The position numbers and the translations under genes were made by a program. DNA of 64,000 bases from Phycisphaerae bacterium (GTDB lineage Bacteria > Planctomycetota > Phycisphaerae > Sedimentisphaerales > Anaerobacaceae), in the NCBI GenBank assembly GCA_017993835.1, contig JAGOLX010000027.1:1-64000 (forward strand). The letters are read 5' to 3'. Within the stretch, counting starts at the first letter, position 1. Each line of letters begins with the position of its first letter. This document shows positions 17,501 through 24,518 of the stretch, one piece after another. The notes beneath the pieces were generated by a model, which saw only the letters and a list, made by a program, of their open reading frames with translations, was not told the DNA's origin and did not search any database.

Positions 17501-18065
17501 CAGCGTCCAGGTCAAGGCCCGCGTGCTCAGCGGCGCCGTCTGGAGCGCGCTGCACGAGGTCGTCTTCGCGGTGGGCCCGGTTGCTGAAAGCCTCAGGATC
17601 AGCGAGATCATGTATCACCCCTCCGACACGGGCAATCCTGACGATCCGAACACGGAGTTCATCGAACTGACCAACATCGGCGACGAGACGATCAACCTGA
17701 ACATGGTCCGATTCACCAACGGCATTGACTTCGCCTTCCCGAGCGTCGAGGTGGCCCCCGGCGACTACTGCCTGGTGGTCAAGGACCTCGCGGCATTCGA
17801 GTCCAGGTACTCGTCCGGCCTGCCGGTTATCGGGCAGTACGCCGGCAGTCTCAGCAATGCCGGAGAGCGGATCGAACTCCAGGACGCCCTCGGCAAGGCC
17901 ATCCACAGTTTCCGCTACGAAGACAACTGGTACAAGGCCACCGACGGAACCGGCTACTCCCTGACAGTCATCGACCCATCGACCGCCGATCCGAACACCT
18001 TCGGCGATTCCAGCCTCTGGCTGCCCAGCAAAGAGCCCGGCGGATCGCCAGGGACAGGCGAGTGA
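14562..18065 (+). CDS. Large secreted CotH/lamin-tail surface protein
   Basis: 1167 aa with signal peptide (LVGCVCLFSIAGAALAG). Order: lamin-tail domain (about 33-160, VVNEVMASNVTSY, DDWIELFNTTD), a chitobiase/hexosaminidase C-terminal-like module (TEGATIYYTLDGKRPLD), a CotH kinase-like domain (about 320-690, GLRIHGG, NPKNAFRVNFRAEYG, YWGLYIMTERPN, FTLVPWDTEWAL), a second YTLDGSDP module, a galactose-binding-like segment, and a second lamin-tail domain at the C-terminus (ISEIMYHPSD, EFIELTNIGDETINLN). CotH proteins are atypical protein kinases in spore coats; similar giant proteins are abundant in Planctomycetota but their substrates are unknown. Probably an extracellular adhesive or modifying protein. 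It precedes the sorting-signal protein at 18245. Confidence 0.88.
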   Translation: MQFGWRRNSIFLCAYLVGCVCLFSIAGAALAGSPVVVNEVMASNVTSYADPQGEYDDWIELFNTTDAPVDAGGLYLTDDESEPRKWQIPTDNPSLTTIPAQGFLLIWADGDTGDPGLHADFGLGADGDVVALFDSDGRTLLDSISFGSQISDFSYGRNPDGGDVLIRMALPTPGESNVGIALKVVAQPQFSQQRGFQDGAFTLELATATEGATIYYTLDGKRPLDAGSRGLVGTQYTGPITIFTTTCVRAAAVKTGWLSSATVTHSYIFPYQVIRQSSSPAGFPTSWGGRAADYAMDQRVVEDAAYRDEIVDDLKSTPSVSIVVPNAEFFESGGIYASPTVTGDTSERAVSIEWIDPSTGERFGVNAGLRIHGGPYGRSGNPKNAFRVNFRAEYGLSRLEFPLFPDTDVTSFNSLALRSIWNYSWSGDSGGMAQRADYLRDAFARDTVRDMGRLTPYGRPIQVYINGLYWGLYIMTERPNASFAADHLGGDEDDYEILEAPSGYGASTTMDIVAGDEQVRAAWTALFAAADKDVTSSQGYEAVQAYIDIPTMIDYMLMVYYTGSRDAPVFLGDSYTPRNFYAIRQGDPASPFTLVPWDTEWALEDPSINRVNVVGVVNPHYLMDRLAANADFRMLLADRIYEQFYNDGALTKEQTKNRYLARADEIRGAIVGESARWGDEPRPSKPYTREDWLTEVSRLVNQYFSGRTQTVLNQLKNRGWYPSVEAPSFQIDGTDQHGGYAATGTSLGMVKSAGGAIWYTLDGSDPRVPGSEGTSTDLTLVAENAFKRALVPTAAIDDAWRSDSDFDDSTWARGHGGVGYERSFGYEDFFTINVQAPMYSKNASCCIRIPFEVADDDLQKTSSLSLSVRYDDGFVAYLNGVEVARANFTGEPAWNSKASASHPDDEAEILQMFSISEHIDKLKTGSNILAIHGLNESTSSSDFLISVELTAGTDDTGNGGTPGDPPLAAVRYTDLLTLNASVQVKARVLSGAVWSALHEVVFAVGPVAESLRISEIMYHPSDTGNPDDPNTEFIELTNIGDETINLNMVRFTNGIDFAFPSVEVAPGDYCLVVKDLAAFESRYSSGLPVIGQYAGSLSNAGERIELQDALGKAIHSFRYEDNWYKATDGTGYSLTVIDPSTADPNTFGDSSLWLPSKEPGGSPGTGE

Positions 18066-18244
18066 CTTGCCAATGGTCCCAGACGGCTTGTCTTGTCTGA
18101 AATCCTCCCGTTGCCATCCGTGATTCTATCGGCCTGTATTCAGGCCACGCTGTGGGTCCGCACATGTGGTGGGTGCAGACTGTGTGCGCAGACCCCTGAG
18201 AACAGACGAACCTGATTCAACCTGTACCCATAAGAGGAGACTTG

Positions 18245-18880
18245 ATGAAGCACGTAGCAACAGCAGCAGTTCTGGTCCTTCTGGCAAGCGTAACCGCCGC
18301 CCCGGCCGCCATTACCGGCGTTGCAGGCGGCACAGGCGCACCCGCCGCTACGCTCGGCGGCTACACGATGACCGCGTTTCCTGCCGACGGGCTCGATGAC
18401 TTCACGGACATCACCTCGTTGCCTTCGCCCCTGGGCGGGACCCTGGGATTCGGCACAGAGGTGCAGACCTACACCGCCAACGACAGTTGGGCAACCTGGA
18501 GCCATAGTTACACGGGCGACATCTACTACTCGAACGGCGCCTACACACTGACCCTGACACTGCCCGACAACACCGGCACATTCTACTTCTACGCTGAGAC
18601 AGACATCAGGTCAGTATACAGCATCAGCGCCGCGGCACAGGATGGTACACCCATCAGTCAGGACGTCGATGGCAACGGCGGTGCCGCGTACTTCGGGTTC
18701 TATGGCACCGACGGCAGCCTCGTCACCAGCATCACCATCACGACCCCAATAGATTCGGGTGGCTTCGCCGTCGGCGAGTTCGGCATCGCAGCGGCTGGCG
18801 CACCTGCCGTTCCGGCCCCCGGCGCAATTCTGCTCGGCACCAGCCTGGTCGGCTGGCTCCGCAGACGCAGAGCGGTCTGA
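18245..18880 (+). CDS. Exported protein with PEP-CTERM-like C-terminal sorting signal
   Basis: 211 aa from ATG 18245, behind AGAGGAG. Signal peptide (LVLLASVTAAPAAI), a Gly/Ala/Thr-rich beta-type body with repeated Tyr-Thr patterns, and a C-terminal tripartite tail: VPAPGAILLGTSLVGWLRRRR. This has the Pro-rich motif, hydrophobic helix and Arg cluster of exosortase substrates, with PAPG instead of the classic PEP. Such proteins are processed by EpsH/XrtA-type exosortases and end up in the exopolysaccharide or envelope. No exosortase is present in this window. A strong terminator follows the gene. Confidence 0.75.
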   Translation: MKHVATAAVLVLLASVTAAPAAITGVAGGTGAPAATLGGYTMTAFPADGLDDFTDITSLPSPLGGTLGFGTEVQTYTANDSWATWSHSYTGDIYYSNGAYTLTLTLPDNTGTFYFYAETDIRSVYSISAAAQDGTPISQDVDGNGGAAYFGFYGTDGSLVTSITITTPIDSGGFAVGEFGIAAAGAPAVPAPGAILLGTSLVGWLRRRRAV

Positions 18881-18905
18881 TATGATCACCCCTTGCCATT
18901 CATGA

Positions 18906-18942
18906 AGAGCTGCCGCCTCCGGGTGGCAGCTCTCTTTCTTTT
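18906..18942 (+). terminator. Rho-independent terminator
   Basis: A 12-bp stem (18906-18917 with 18922-18933, one G-U pair, TCCG tetraloop) is followed by CTTTCTTTT. It terminates the 18245 gene. Confidence 0.85.
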
Positions 18943-19026
18943 GGGTTCTTCACGGAATTGCGGGGAAATCGGCACGGCTCTGAGAGACACGCAATGCACT
19001 CGTTTGTTCTCCACGTGCCTTCATTT

Positions 19027-19151
19027 GGGGGCGCCGAGGCTGTGAAATAATCGATTCGGTCGCCCAAAAACCTCGTTTTCGACCCTGCCAGGGGGGGCAT
19101 TTTGCCCTATCTGGACATTTTTTCACAGCCTCGCCGCCCCCAAGCCCCCGG
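19027..19151. repeat. 125-bp element bounded by 21-bp inverted repeats
   Basis: GGGGGCGCCGAGGCTGTGAA at 19027-19046 (plus one more A) is inverted at 19131-19151 with a single mismatch. The enclosed sequence is AT-richer than the genes and has a 7-G run. The shape is that of a small MITE-like or REP-like element; it carries no ORF. Only one copy is seen in the window. Confidence 0.55.
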
Positions 19152-19163
19152 CATTTGGCGCAT

Positions 19164-19251
19164 TGGGCCAGCAGCATGAAGATGGAGGAAAAGACGGCAA
19201 GACAAGCTCGGGTCGAGCGACCGATTCTTCTACCTCCATGCTGCTGGCCCA
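19164..19251. repeat. 15-bp inverted repeat, spacing 58
   Basis: TGGGCCAGCAGCATG at 19164-19178 pairs perfectly with CATGCTGCTGGCCCA at 19237-19251. It directly follows the 19027-19151 element and lies in the 770-base gene-free stretch between the 18906 terminator and ffh. Confidence 0.5.
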
Positions 19252-19429
19252 AAGCGGGAAATGCCCGCCGCATTGCAGCGGATTCCGAAGATATCCGTTC
19301 ATTCCTTCCGACAGGCGTCCCCGCAATTCCGTGATGAACCTTTCCTTTTGGCCCCCCGACGCCAGCCCTCCCGGAAGGGTGCGATTCGTGTTTGTAGGCA
19401 GATTCTCCCAACCCTTGGGAATCGACTCT

Positions 19430-19513
19430 GTCATTCGTGCGCCAAGCAGGAATCCAGGAGCCGCAGGACCGGGCCCATCATGGACAGTGGATTCCCGCCT
19501 GCGCGGGAATGAC
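19430..19513. repeat. REPIN-like pair, GTCATTCCCGCG family (copy 1)
   Basis: A degenerate left unit (19430-19456, beginning GTCATTCGTGC and ending AATCCA) faces an inverted right unit (19488-19513, GTGGATTCCCGCC...GGGAATGAC). The right unit is itself a hairpin. A further 12-bp inverted pair GTTTGTAGGCAG/CTGCCTACAAAC at 19391-19402 and 19552-19563 surrounds it. The same family recurs at 48363-48445. Confidence 0.6.
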
Positions 19514-19709
19514 AAAGTCAACGCCGAACGATCCACCACAGCAAACCAGAAACTGCCTACAAACGGGAACTGGACCCTCCCGGAAGTTTCGTTCGCTTGG
19601 GGCTTGCAGAGTCGGGGGCGCGCCTCTATAATGACCCGTCTATGGGTGCGCCGTCGCCTAATCCATGCGGATTATCCGACCAAACCCGTGGGAAAGGTAG
19701 AGGATTCCC

Positions 19710-21143
19710 GTGTTCGAGTCTTTGACTGAAAAATTCAGTTCGGTCTTCCGGTCGCTTTCCGGCCGGGGGCGGATTACCGAGGCCAACGTCTCCGACGCCA
19801 TGAACGACGTCCGCAAGGCGCTGCTCGAAGCCGACGTGAACTACAACGTCGTCAAGCAGTTCTGCAAGGACGTCCGCGACAAGGCGGTCGGCGCCGAGGT
19901 CATCAAGAGCCTCCACCCGGGCCAGATGATGATCAAGATCGTCCATGACGAGTTGATCCGGCTCATGGGCCCGGTCGATACGCGGATTTACTTCGTCTCG
20001 CCCGGTCCGACGGTCATCATGCTGGCGGGCCTCCAAGGCTGCGGCAAGACAACGACCGCCGCCAAGCTGGGCAAGTACCTCGTCGCAAAGGGTCGCAACC
20101 CCCTGCTGGTCGCGGACGACCTCCAGCGACCCGCGGCCATCGAACAGCTTCGCATCCTCGGCGAGCAGCTCGGCGTTCCCGTCTACACGGACGAGACCAC
20201 CAAGGACGCGGTCAAGGTCGCCAGAGACGGCGTACGAAACGCCAAGGAGAACGGCCGGGACGTGGTCGTGATCGACACCGCCGGCCGGCTGCACGTCGAT
20301 GAAGAGATGATGACCCAGGCAGCCGACGTCGCCAAGGCGGTCACGCCGCACCAGATCTACCTGGTCTGCGACTCCATGACCGGCCAGGACGCCGTCAATT
20401 CCGCCAAGGAATTCAATGCCCGCCTCGAACTCGACGGCGTTATCCTCACCAAGCTCGACGGCGACGCCCGAGGCGGCGCCGCCCTGAGCGTCAAGGCCGT
20501 CACCGGAAAACCCATCAAGTTCATCGGGGTCGGCGAGAAGCTCGACAAGATCGAGGAGTTCCACCCCGACCGCATGGCCTCGCGCATCCTGGGCATGGGC
20601 GACGTGGTCACCCTCGTCGAGAAGGCCCAGCAGGAATTCGACAAAGAAGAAGCCGAGAAGATGCAGAAGAAGATGGCCAAGGGCAGCTTCGGCTTCGACG
20701 ACTTCCTCAAGCAGATGCAGACGGTCAAGAAGATGGGCGGCATCAAGGACATGCTCAAGCTCCTGCCCGGCATCGGCGGCCAGATCCCCGACGTGGACCT
20801 CGACGGCCAGGAACTCAAGCAGATGGAGGCCATCGTCTACTCGATGACCAAGGACGAGCGCCGCGATCCCGACCTGATCGACGGATCGCGTCGCCGCCGC
20901 ATCGCGGCCGGCTGCGGCATGGAGGCCAACGACGTCTCGACCCTGGTCAAGACGTTCAAACGAAGCCGGGACATGATGAAGGCCATCACCGGCGGCAGCT
21001 TCGGCGGGCTCAAGGCCCTCTTCTCCGGCGGCTTCAACATGGAGGCCATGAACAACGCCATGATGCACGGCCGCAAGATCAAGCAGCGGTCCGCGCGAAA
21101 ACGCGTCATCAAACGTCACGGGAAGATCAAGAAAAAGAAATGA
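19710..21143 (+). CDS. ffh: Signal recognition particle protein Ffh
   Basis: 477 aa, GTG start at 19710 behind AGGTAGAGGA. N domain ends near residue 90, G domain carries G1 GLQGCGKTTTAAKLG, DTAGR (G3) and TKLDGDARGG (G4), and the methionine-rich M domain contains GSRRRRIAAGCGM with a long basic C-terminus (RKRVIKRHGKIKKKK). The G2 region reads VADDLQRPAA, where most relatives have an Ala before the Asp. With 4.5S RNA and FtsY it targets nascent membrane proteins co-translationally. The stop overlaps the next start (ATGA). Confidence 0.95.
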   Translation: MFESLTEKFSSVFRSLSGRGRITEANVSDAMNDVRKALLEADVNYNVVKQFCKDVRDKAVGAEVIKSLHPGQMMIKIVHDELIRLMGPVDTRIYFVSPGPTVIMLAGLQGCGKTTTAAKLGKYLVAKGRNPLLVADDLQRPAAIEQLRILGEQLGVPVYTDETTKDAVKVARDGVRNAKENGRDVVVIDTAGRLHVDEEMMTQAADVAKAVTPHQIYLVCDSMTGQDAVNSAKEFNARLELDGVILTKLDGDARGGAALSVKAVTGKPIKFIGVGEKLDKIEEFHPDRMASRILGMGDVVTLVEKAQQEFDKEEAEKMQKKMAKGSFGFDDFLKQMQTVKKMGGIKDMLKLLPGIGGQIPDVDLDGQELKQMEAIVYSMTKDERRDPDLIDGSRRRRIAAGCGMEANDVSTLVKTFKRSRDMMKAITGGSFGGLKALFSGGFNMEAMNNAMMHGRKIKQRSARKRVIKRHGKIKKKK

Positions 21144-21472
21144 CGACGCGGAGTGAGAAAACGAGGATTTCCGTCGAGCAGTACCTCGAAGAGGTCGCTC
21201 GATTCTGCGACGACCAGTACGGCAACCAGATTCGCGACCGGTTCCAGGACATGCAAGGGACCAGCGAGCTGGCCATGCTGGCGGCGCCCACCTGCGACGA
21301 GCTGGTGGAGTTGCGGCGGGCCGTGGCCATCATGACACCCGCCGAGAAGCAGAGCGCCGACCGGCTCTCGGACGAGCAGATCGAGAAGATCGCTCTCGAT
21401 GCCCGCGTCGATCCCGCGAACTTCGCGATTTTTATGAACGGCTACGCTTTGGTTTGTAAACGTGTTTCGTGA
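21140..21472 (+). CDS. Small protein of unknown function coupled to ffh
   Basis: 110 aa. Its ATG overlaps the ffh stop, so translation is coupled. It is acidic and predicted helical (ISVEQYLEEVARFCDDQYG, DELVELRRAVAIMTPAEK, LSDEQIEKIALDARVDPANF). There is no membrane segment and no recognised family. It occupies the place where YlxM/HTH proteins occur next to ffh in Firmicutes, but no HTH is evident. A role in SRP regulation or stability is suggested only by position. A structured repeat element begins 4 bases after its stop. Confidence 0.65.
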   Translation: MTTRSEKTRISVEQYLEEVARFCDDQYGNQIRDRFQDMQGTSELAMLAAPTCDELVELRRAVAIMTPAEKQSADRLSDEQIEKIALDARVDPANFAIFMNGYALVCKRVS

Positions 21473-21475
21473 TTA

Positions 21476-21546
21476 GTTTGTAGTGTGCCCGTAAGGGCAT
21501 CTCTTCCCAAGTGAGGAAGATAACGCCTTGCGGCGTCACTACGAAC
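21476..21546. repeat. Cloverleaf-forming palindromic element
   Basis: Outer stem of 10 bp with one G-T pair (21476-21485 with 21537-21546) closes three consecutive hairpins: 486-490/495-499 (TGCCC/GGGCA), 502-507/515-520 (TCTTCC/GGAAGA) and 523-527/532-536 (ACGCC/GGCGT), all counted from 21000. Together they form a four-way junction of 71 bases. It is not a tRNA: no T-loop, D-loop or anticodon pattern matches. It lies between the ffh-linked gene and rpsP. Confidence 0.65.
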
Positions 21547-21578
21547 CGGTCTCGGAAATTACTCTATATAGGTGAGTT

Positions 21579-21746
21579 GCTGGAAAATGAAGGATTGGGC
21601 CTACTTTGGAAATGAAAAATCTCTTCATCGATTTTTCATTTCCAAACCGTGACGGTCTGGCGGAACACGGGGTAGGCCGATTCTTCAAGGAAATCGAGGA
21701 ATGAGATTTCCTTGAAGAATATAGGCCCAATCCTTCATTTTCCAGC
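21579..21746. repeat. Three-arm perfect-palindrome element
   Basis: A perfect 25-bp inverted repeat (21579-21603 with 21722-21746) encloses two further perfect hairpins: 17 bp (21605-21621/21630-21646) and 16 bp (21680-21695/21705-21720), plus a 5-bp CCGTG/CACGG stem (21647-21651/21666-21670). There are no mismatches in the three long stems. An alternative pairing GGCCTAC (21598-21604) with GTAGGCC (21672-21678) is possible. It is AT-rich compared with the genes and ends 25 bases before rpsP. Confidence 0.7.
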
Positions 21747-21770
21747 GCTCCAAGAACAGAAAGGTCAGAC

Positions 21771-22202
21771 ATGGCAGTAAAACTCAGACTCACCCGCATG
21801 GGCCGACGGCATCGTCCCTTCTTCCGTCTCAACGCGGTCGATTCCCGCACGCCTCGTGACGGCAAGATCATCGAAAAGCTCGGGCACTACGACCCGCTCG
21901 AGAAGGACACGACCAAGCAGCTCGTGCTGAATCGCGAGCGCATCGAGTTCTGGCTTGGCCAGGGCGCCGTCCCCAGCGATACCGTATCCGAGATCCTGCT
22001 TCGCAACGGGATCAAACACAAGTACGCGAAGGACAAGGCCGCTCGCCAGGCCCAGGCCCGCAAACTGGCCCACGCCAAGGGCAGGCTGTTCACAAAGACA
22101 GAGCGCGTCCTCGCAGAGAAGAAAAAGGCCGCCGAAGAGGCTGCTGCAGCGGCAGCCGCAGCCGAGGCAAAGCCCGCCGAGGCGAAACCTGAGGGCGCGT
22201 AA
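21771..22202 (+). CDS. rpsP: 30S ribosomal protein bS16 with extended tail
   Basis: 143 aa. The N-terminal 80 residues are canonical bS16 (AVKLRLTRMGRRHRPFFRLN, DSRTPRDGKIIEKLGHYDP, RIEFWLGQGAVPSDTV). The remainder is a lysine-rich then alanine-rich low-complexity tail (KKKAAEEAAAAAAAAEAKPA), longer than in most bacteria (around 80-90 aa). It is a structural component of the 30S subunit. The gene is 25 bases downstream of a large palindromic element and is followed by a strong terminator-like hairpin before trmD; rimM, usually next, is absent. Confidence 0.95.
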   Translation: MAVKLRLTRMGRRHRPFFRLNAVDSRTPRDGKIIEKLGHYDPLEKDTTKQLVLNRERIEFWLGQGAVPSDTVSEILLRNGIKHKYAKDKAARQAQARKLAHAKGRLFTKTERVLAEKKKAAEEAAAAAAAAEAKPAEAKPEGA

Positions 22203-22251
22203 CCCGCGTCGTTGGGCACCACAGAGACACAGAGGCCACTGAGAAGAACAG

Positions 22252-22297
22252 ACGTAGGAAAGGCAGCAACTCAAGGCTCCTTTCCTACGTTTCTTTT
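22252..22297 (+). terminator. Terminator-like hairpin between rpsP and trmD
   Basis: A perfect 12-bp stem (ACGTAGGAAAGG at 22252-22263, CCTTTCCTACGT at 22279-22290) is followed by TTCTTTT. Flanking words ACCACAGAGACACAGAGG (22218-22235) and CTCTGTGCCCCCGTGGT (22325-22341) are imperfectly inverted, resembling a widespread ACCACAGAGG-type repeat, so terminator and repeat may be one element. Confidence 0.7.
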
Positions 22298-22345
22298 CTG
22301 GAGTCGTCTCGGTTCTCTGCGTTCTCTGTGCCCCCGTGGTAAACT

Positions 22346-23047
22346 ATGCGGATAGACATCCTCACACTGTTTCCGGAGATGTTCGAGTCTCCCCTTCGCT
22401 ACTCGATCCTCAAGCGAGCCCAGGAACAGGGGATCGTCTCCATCTCGATCACGAACATCCGCGACTTCGCCAGCGACAACTACCGCAAGGTCGATGACCG
22501 GCCTTACGGCGGCGGCGCAGGCATGGTGATGATGTGCGCCCCCCTCTTCGCTTGCTTCGAGCACGTCGAGAAGCTCGCTCCGACCCGCGGTCGGGTCATC
22601 ATGCTGACTCCCCAGGGCGAGCCCTTCCGCCAGGCGAAGGCCCAGGAACTGGCCCGCGAAGAGCGTCTGATCCTGATCGCAGGTCGGTACGAGGGCTTCG
22701 ACGAGCGAATCCGGCTCGGCCTGAACGCCGAGCAGATCTCCATCGGCGACTACATCCTCAACGGAGGTGAGTTGCCCGCCATGGTCCTGGTGGACGCGGT
22801 GGTGCGCTTGCTGCCCGGCGCCCTCGGCGACGAGCAATCCGCCCAGGACGACTCCTTCAGCGACGGCCTGCTCGAATACCCCCACTACACCCGTCCCGAG
22901 ATCTTCCGCGACATGAAAGTCCCCGAGATCCTCCTCTCCGGCGACCACGCCAAGATCGCCCAATGGCGACGCCAGCAGGCGATGGAACGCACCAAGAACT
23001 GGCGACCCGACCTGCTCCCGAACGACCCGCCGGAAGGCGTTTCGTAG
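22346..23047 (+). CDS. trmD: tRNA (guanine-37-N1)-methyltransferase TrmD
   Basis: 233 aa, typical length. Begins [17 protein letters not shown]; has [22 protein letters not shown] and the SPOUT trefoil-knot signature [11 protein letters not shown]...[13 protein letters not shown]. It methylates G37 of tRNAs with a G at position 36 to prevent frameshifting. No Shine-Dalgarno sequence is evident directly before the ATG. The stop codon lies inside a REP-type repeat (23044-23128). Expected neighbours rimM and rplS are not here. Confidence 0.95.
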   Translation: MRIDILTLFPEMFESPLRYSILKRAQEQGIVSISITNIRDFASDNYRKVDDRPYGGGAGMVMMCAPLFACFEHVEKLAPTRGRVIMLTPQGEPFRQAKAQELAREERLILIAGRYEGFDERIRLGLNAEQISIGDYILNGGELPAMVLVDAVVRLLPGALGDEQSAQDDSFSDGLLEYPHYTRPEIFRDMKVPEILLSGDHAKIAQWRRQQAMERTKNWRPDLLPNDPPEGVS

Positions 23048-23128
23048 CACGGGCATCTTGCCCGTGAATCTCCCAGATCCACATGGGCGGGACGCCCATG
23101 CTACTCACGGGCAAGATGCCCGTGCTAC
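23044..23128. repeat. Triple-hairpin REP cluster overlapping the trmD stop
   Basis: A perfect 24-bp inverted repeat (23044-23067 with 23105-23128; GTAGCACGGGCATCTTGCCC at its left edge) surrounds an 8-bp hairpin (CATGGGCG 23082-23089, CGCCCATG 23093-23100). Each 24-mer is also a hairpin on its own, so the element is three tandem hairpins. The left unit supplies the TAG stop of trmD. Confidence 0.75.
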
Positions 23129-23264
23129 TGAGTCCTTGGACCGGTGACAATCCCCTGAACCAGTGGTATCCTATCGGCGTAGTTCCATTAGCAGGACAAG
23201 CGTATGTGCCACAACGCGGACGCGACATCCGACGCAGAATCGAGGCAACTGAAGGGAGAGAGCC

Positions 23265-24395
23265 ATGGACACGTCGGAACAAAGTAACGTCGAACTCGTG
23301 CGAACCAGCGTGCCCGCTGCTGTAGCTTGTGTGTTGGCGGCTGTGAGCCTGCTGCTGATGCCCGGATACATGTGGGCATTCAAGAGGGACACGCCGGAGC
23401 CTGTGCAGAACCTGTATCTGCTGAGCCAGTTCATCGCGTGGTTCTTGGCCGGGGTGTTGGGTGTCGTCGGTCTTGCCGAAATCGGCACGAGTGGGGGTCG
23501 GCTCGTCGGAAAGGGACTCGCGTGGGTGGGGGTCGGTGTCCCGTTCGCTCAGTTCCTTCTCTTGGCGCTCTTCGTGGCACTCTTCGGGAAGACGCACAGC
23601 ATCTCTTACGAGATAACCTGCGGTACCAATCTGTCCGGCATCGGGAAAGCCATGCTGATCTATGCGAACGACTACGAAGGCGAGTTGCCGCGAGCGGGTG
23701 GACTGAGCAGCCAGTGGACCGGGCGGATCGCTGATTGGACCGCCTCTGATCGTCAGAGTGCCTACGGATTGTCATTCGACGGATCTGGCGGCCAAGTGAG
23801 CGTCAGCGCCAGCTTGTATCTGCTCGTCAAATACGCTGAGGTGCCACCGAAGGCGTTCCTCTGTGGCGGGACCAGCCGGGGAAGCAGAGAGAAGGGAGTC
23901 ACCGAGTTCAAGGTGAGCACATATCGCGTTCAGAATAGAGCGGCTGAGTTGATTGATTTCTGGGATTTCGGCCCGAACCCGCCAATGCACTGTAGCTACG
24001 CTTATCACATGCTCTATGGTCCACACGGCCTGACGGTCTCCTCGCCACCTAGCGTCGTAGTCATGGGTGACCGCAATCCGTGGATGGATTCGCCCTCCAC
24101 GAGGGCGAAGGACTTCTCCAGGTTCGTGCCCGACATCGCTCCCTACAATGGCACGAGCGAACAAGGTCTCGTCGGCAACACGTTCCGTCACAAGGGACAG
24201 GGCCAGAATGTCATGTTCCTCGACACCCACGTGGAGTTCGAGAAGCGGCCCTTCTGCGGCCTGGACGACGACAATATCTACACGTCCTGGGACGGCCAGG
24301 ACAAAGCTCGCGGCGTGCCCCCCAAGCTCGGCAGCGCCCCCGCCGACACGAGAGACTCCCTCCTCGTCAACGACCTGGTCACTCCGGTCAAGTAG
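23265..24395 (+). CDS. Membrane-anchored DUF1559-like protein
   Basis: 376 aa. Residues 15-110 hold about three hydrophobic segments (VPAAVACVLAAVSLLLMPGY, FIAWFLAGVLGVVGL, FLLLALFVALFG) instead of the type IV prepilin N-terminus usual for this family. The remainder resembles planctomycete DUF1559/prepilin-like proteins: AMLIYANDYEGELPR after the membrane part and, near the end, HKGQGQNVMFLDTHVEF, equivalent to the H-x9-DG/N-V-x-F-x-D-x-H signature. Function of this family is unknown; an extracytoplasmic role is likely. It follows trmD after a REP cluster and has its own ribosome binding site. Confidence 0.7.
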   Translation: MDTSEQSNVELVRTSVPAAVACVLAAVSLLLMPGYMWAFKRDTPEPVQNLYLLSQFIAWFLAGVLGVVGLAEIGTSGGRLVGKGLAWVGVGVPFAQFLLLALFVALFGKTHSISYEITCGTNLSGIGKAMLIYANDYEGELPRAGGLSSQWTGRIADWTASDRQSAYGLSFDGSGGQVSVSASLYLLVKYAEVPPKAFLCGGTSRGSREKGVTEFKVSTYRVQNRAAELIDFWDFGPNPPMHCSYAYHMLYGPHGLTVSSPPSVVVMGDRNPWMDSPSTRAKDFSRFVPDIAPYNGTSEQGLVGNTFRHKGQGQNVMFLDTHVEFEKRPFCGLDDDNIYTSWDGQDKARGVPPKLGSAPADTRDSLLVNDLVTPVK

Positions 24396-24432
24396 AGACG
24401 ATGGCAACTTCCGACACGATGGTTTGTAGATT

Positions 24433-24508
24433 GTAGGGTGGGGCTTGCCCCACCGGTTCCTTTGACATCGACCGCTCAAGAGGTTCGTGGGGCAAGCTCC
24501 ATCCTACC
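24433..24508. repeat. REP-like inverted pair, GTAGGGTGGGGC family
   Basis: GTAGGGTGGGGCTTGCCCCA (start 24433) and the inverted GTTCGTGGGGCAAGCTCCAT (start 24484) form an imperfect palindrome about 76 bases long. A related short unit is at 62365-62395. Confidence 0.6.
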
Positions 24509-24518
24509 CATGACCACG

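Noticed and set aside
21476-21546. A tRNA gene.
   Set aside because: The cloverleaf shape is present, but arm lengths, T-loop, D-loop and acceptor features do not match any tRNA.
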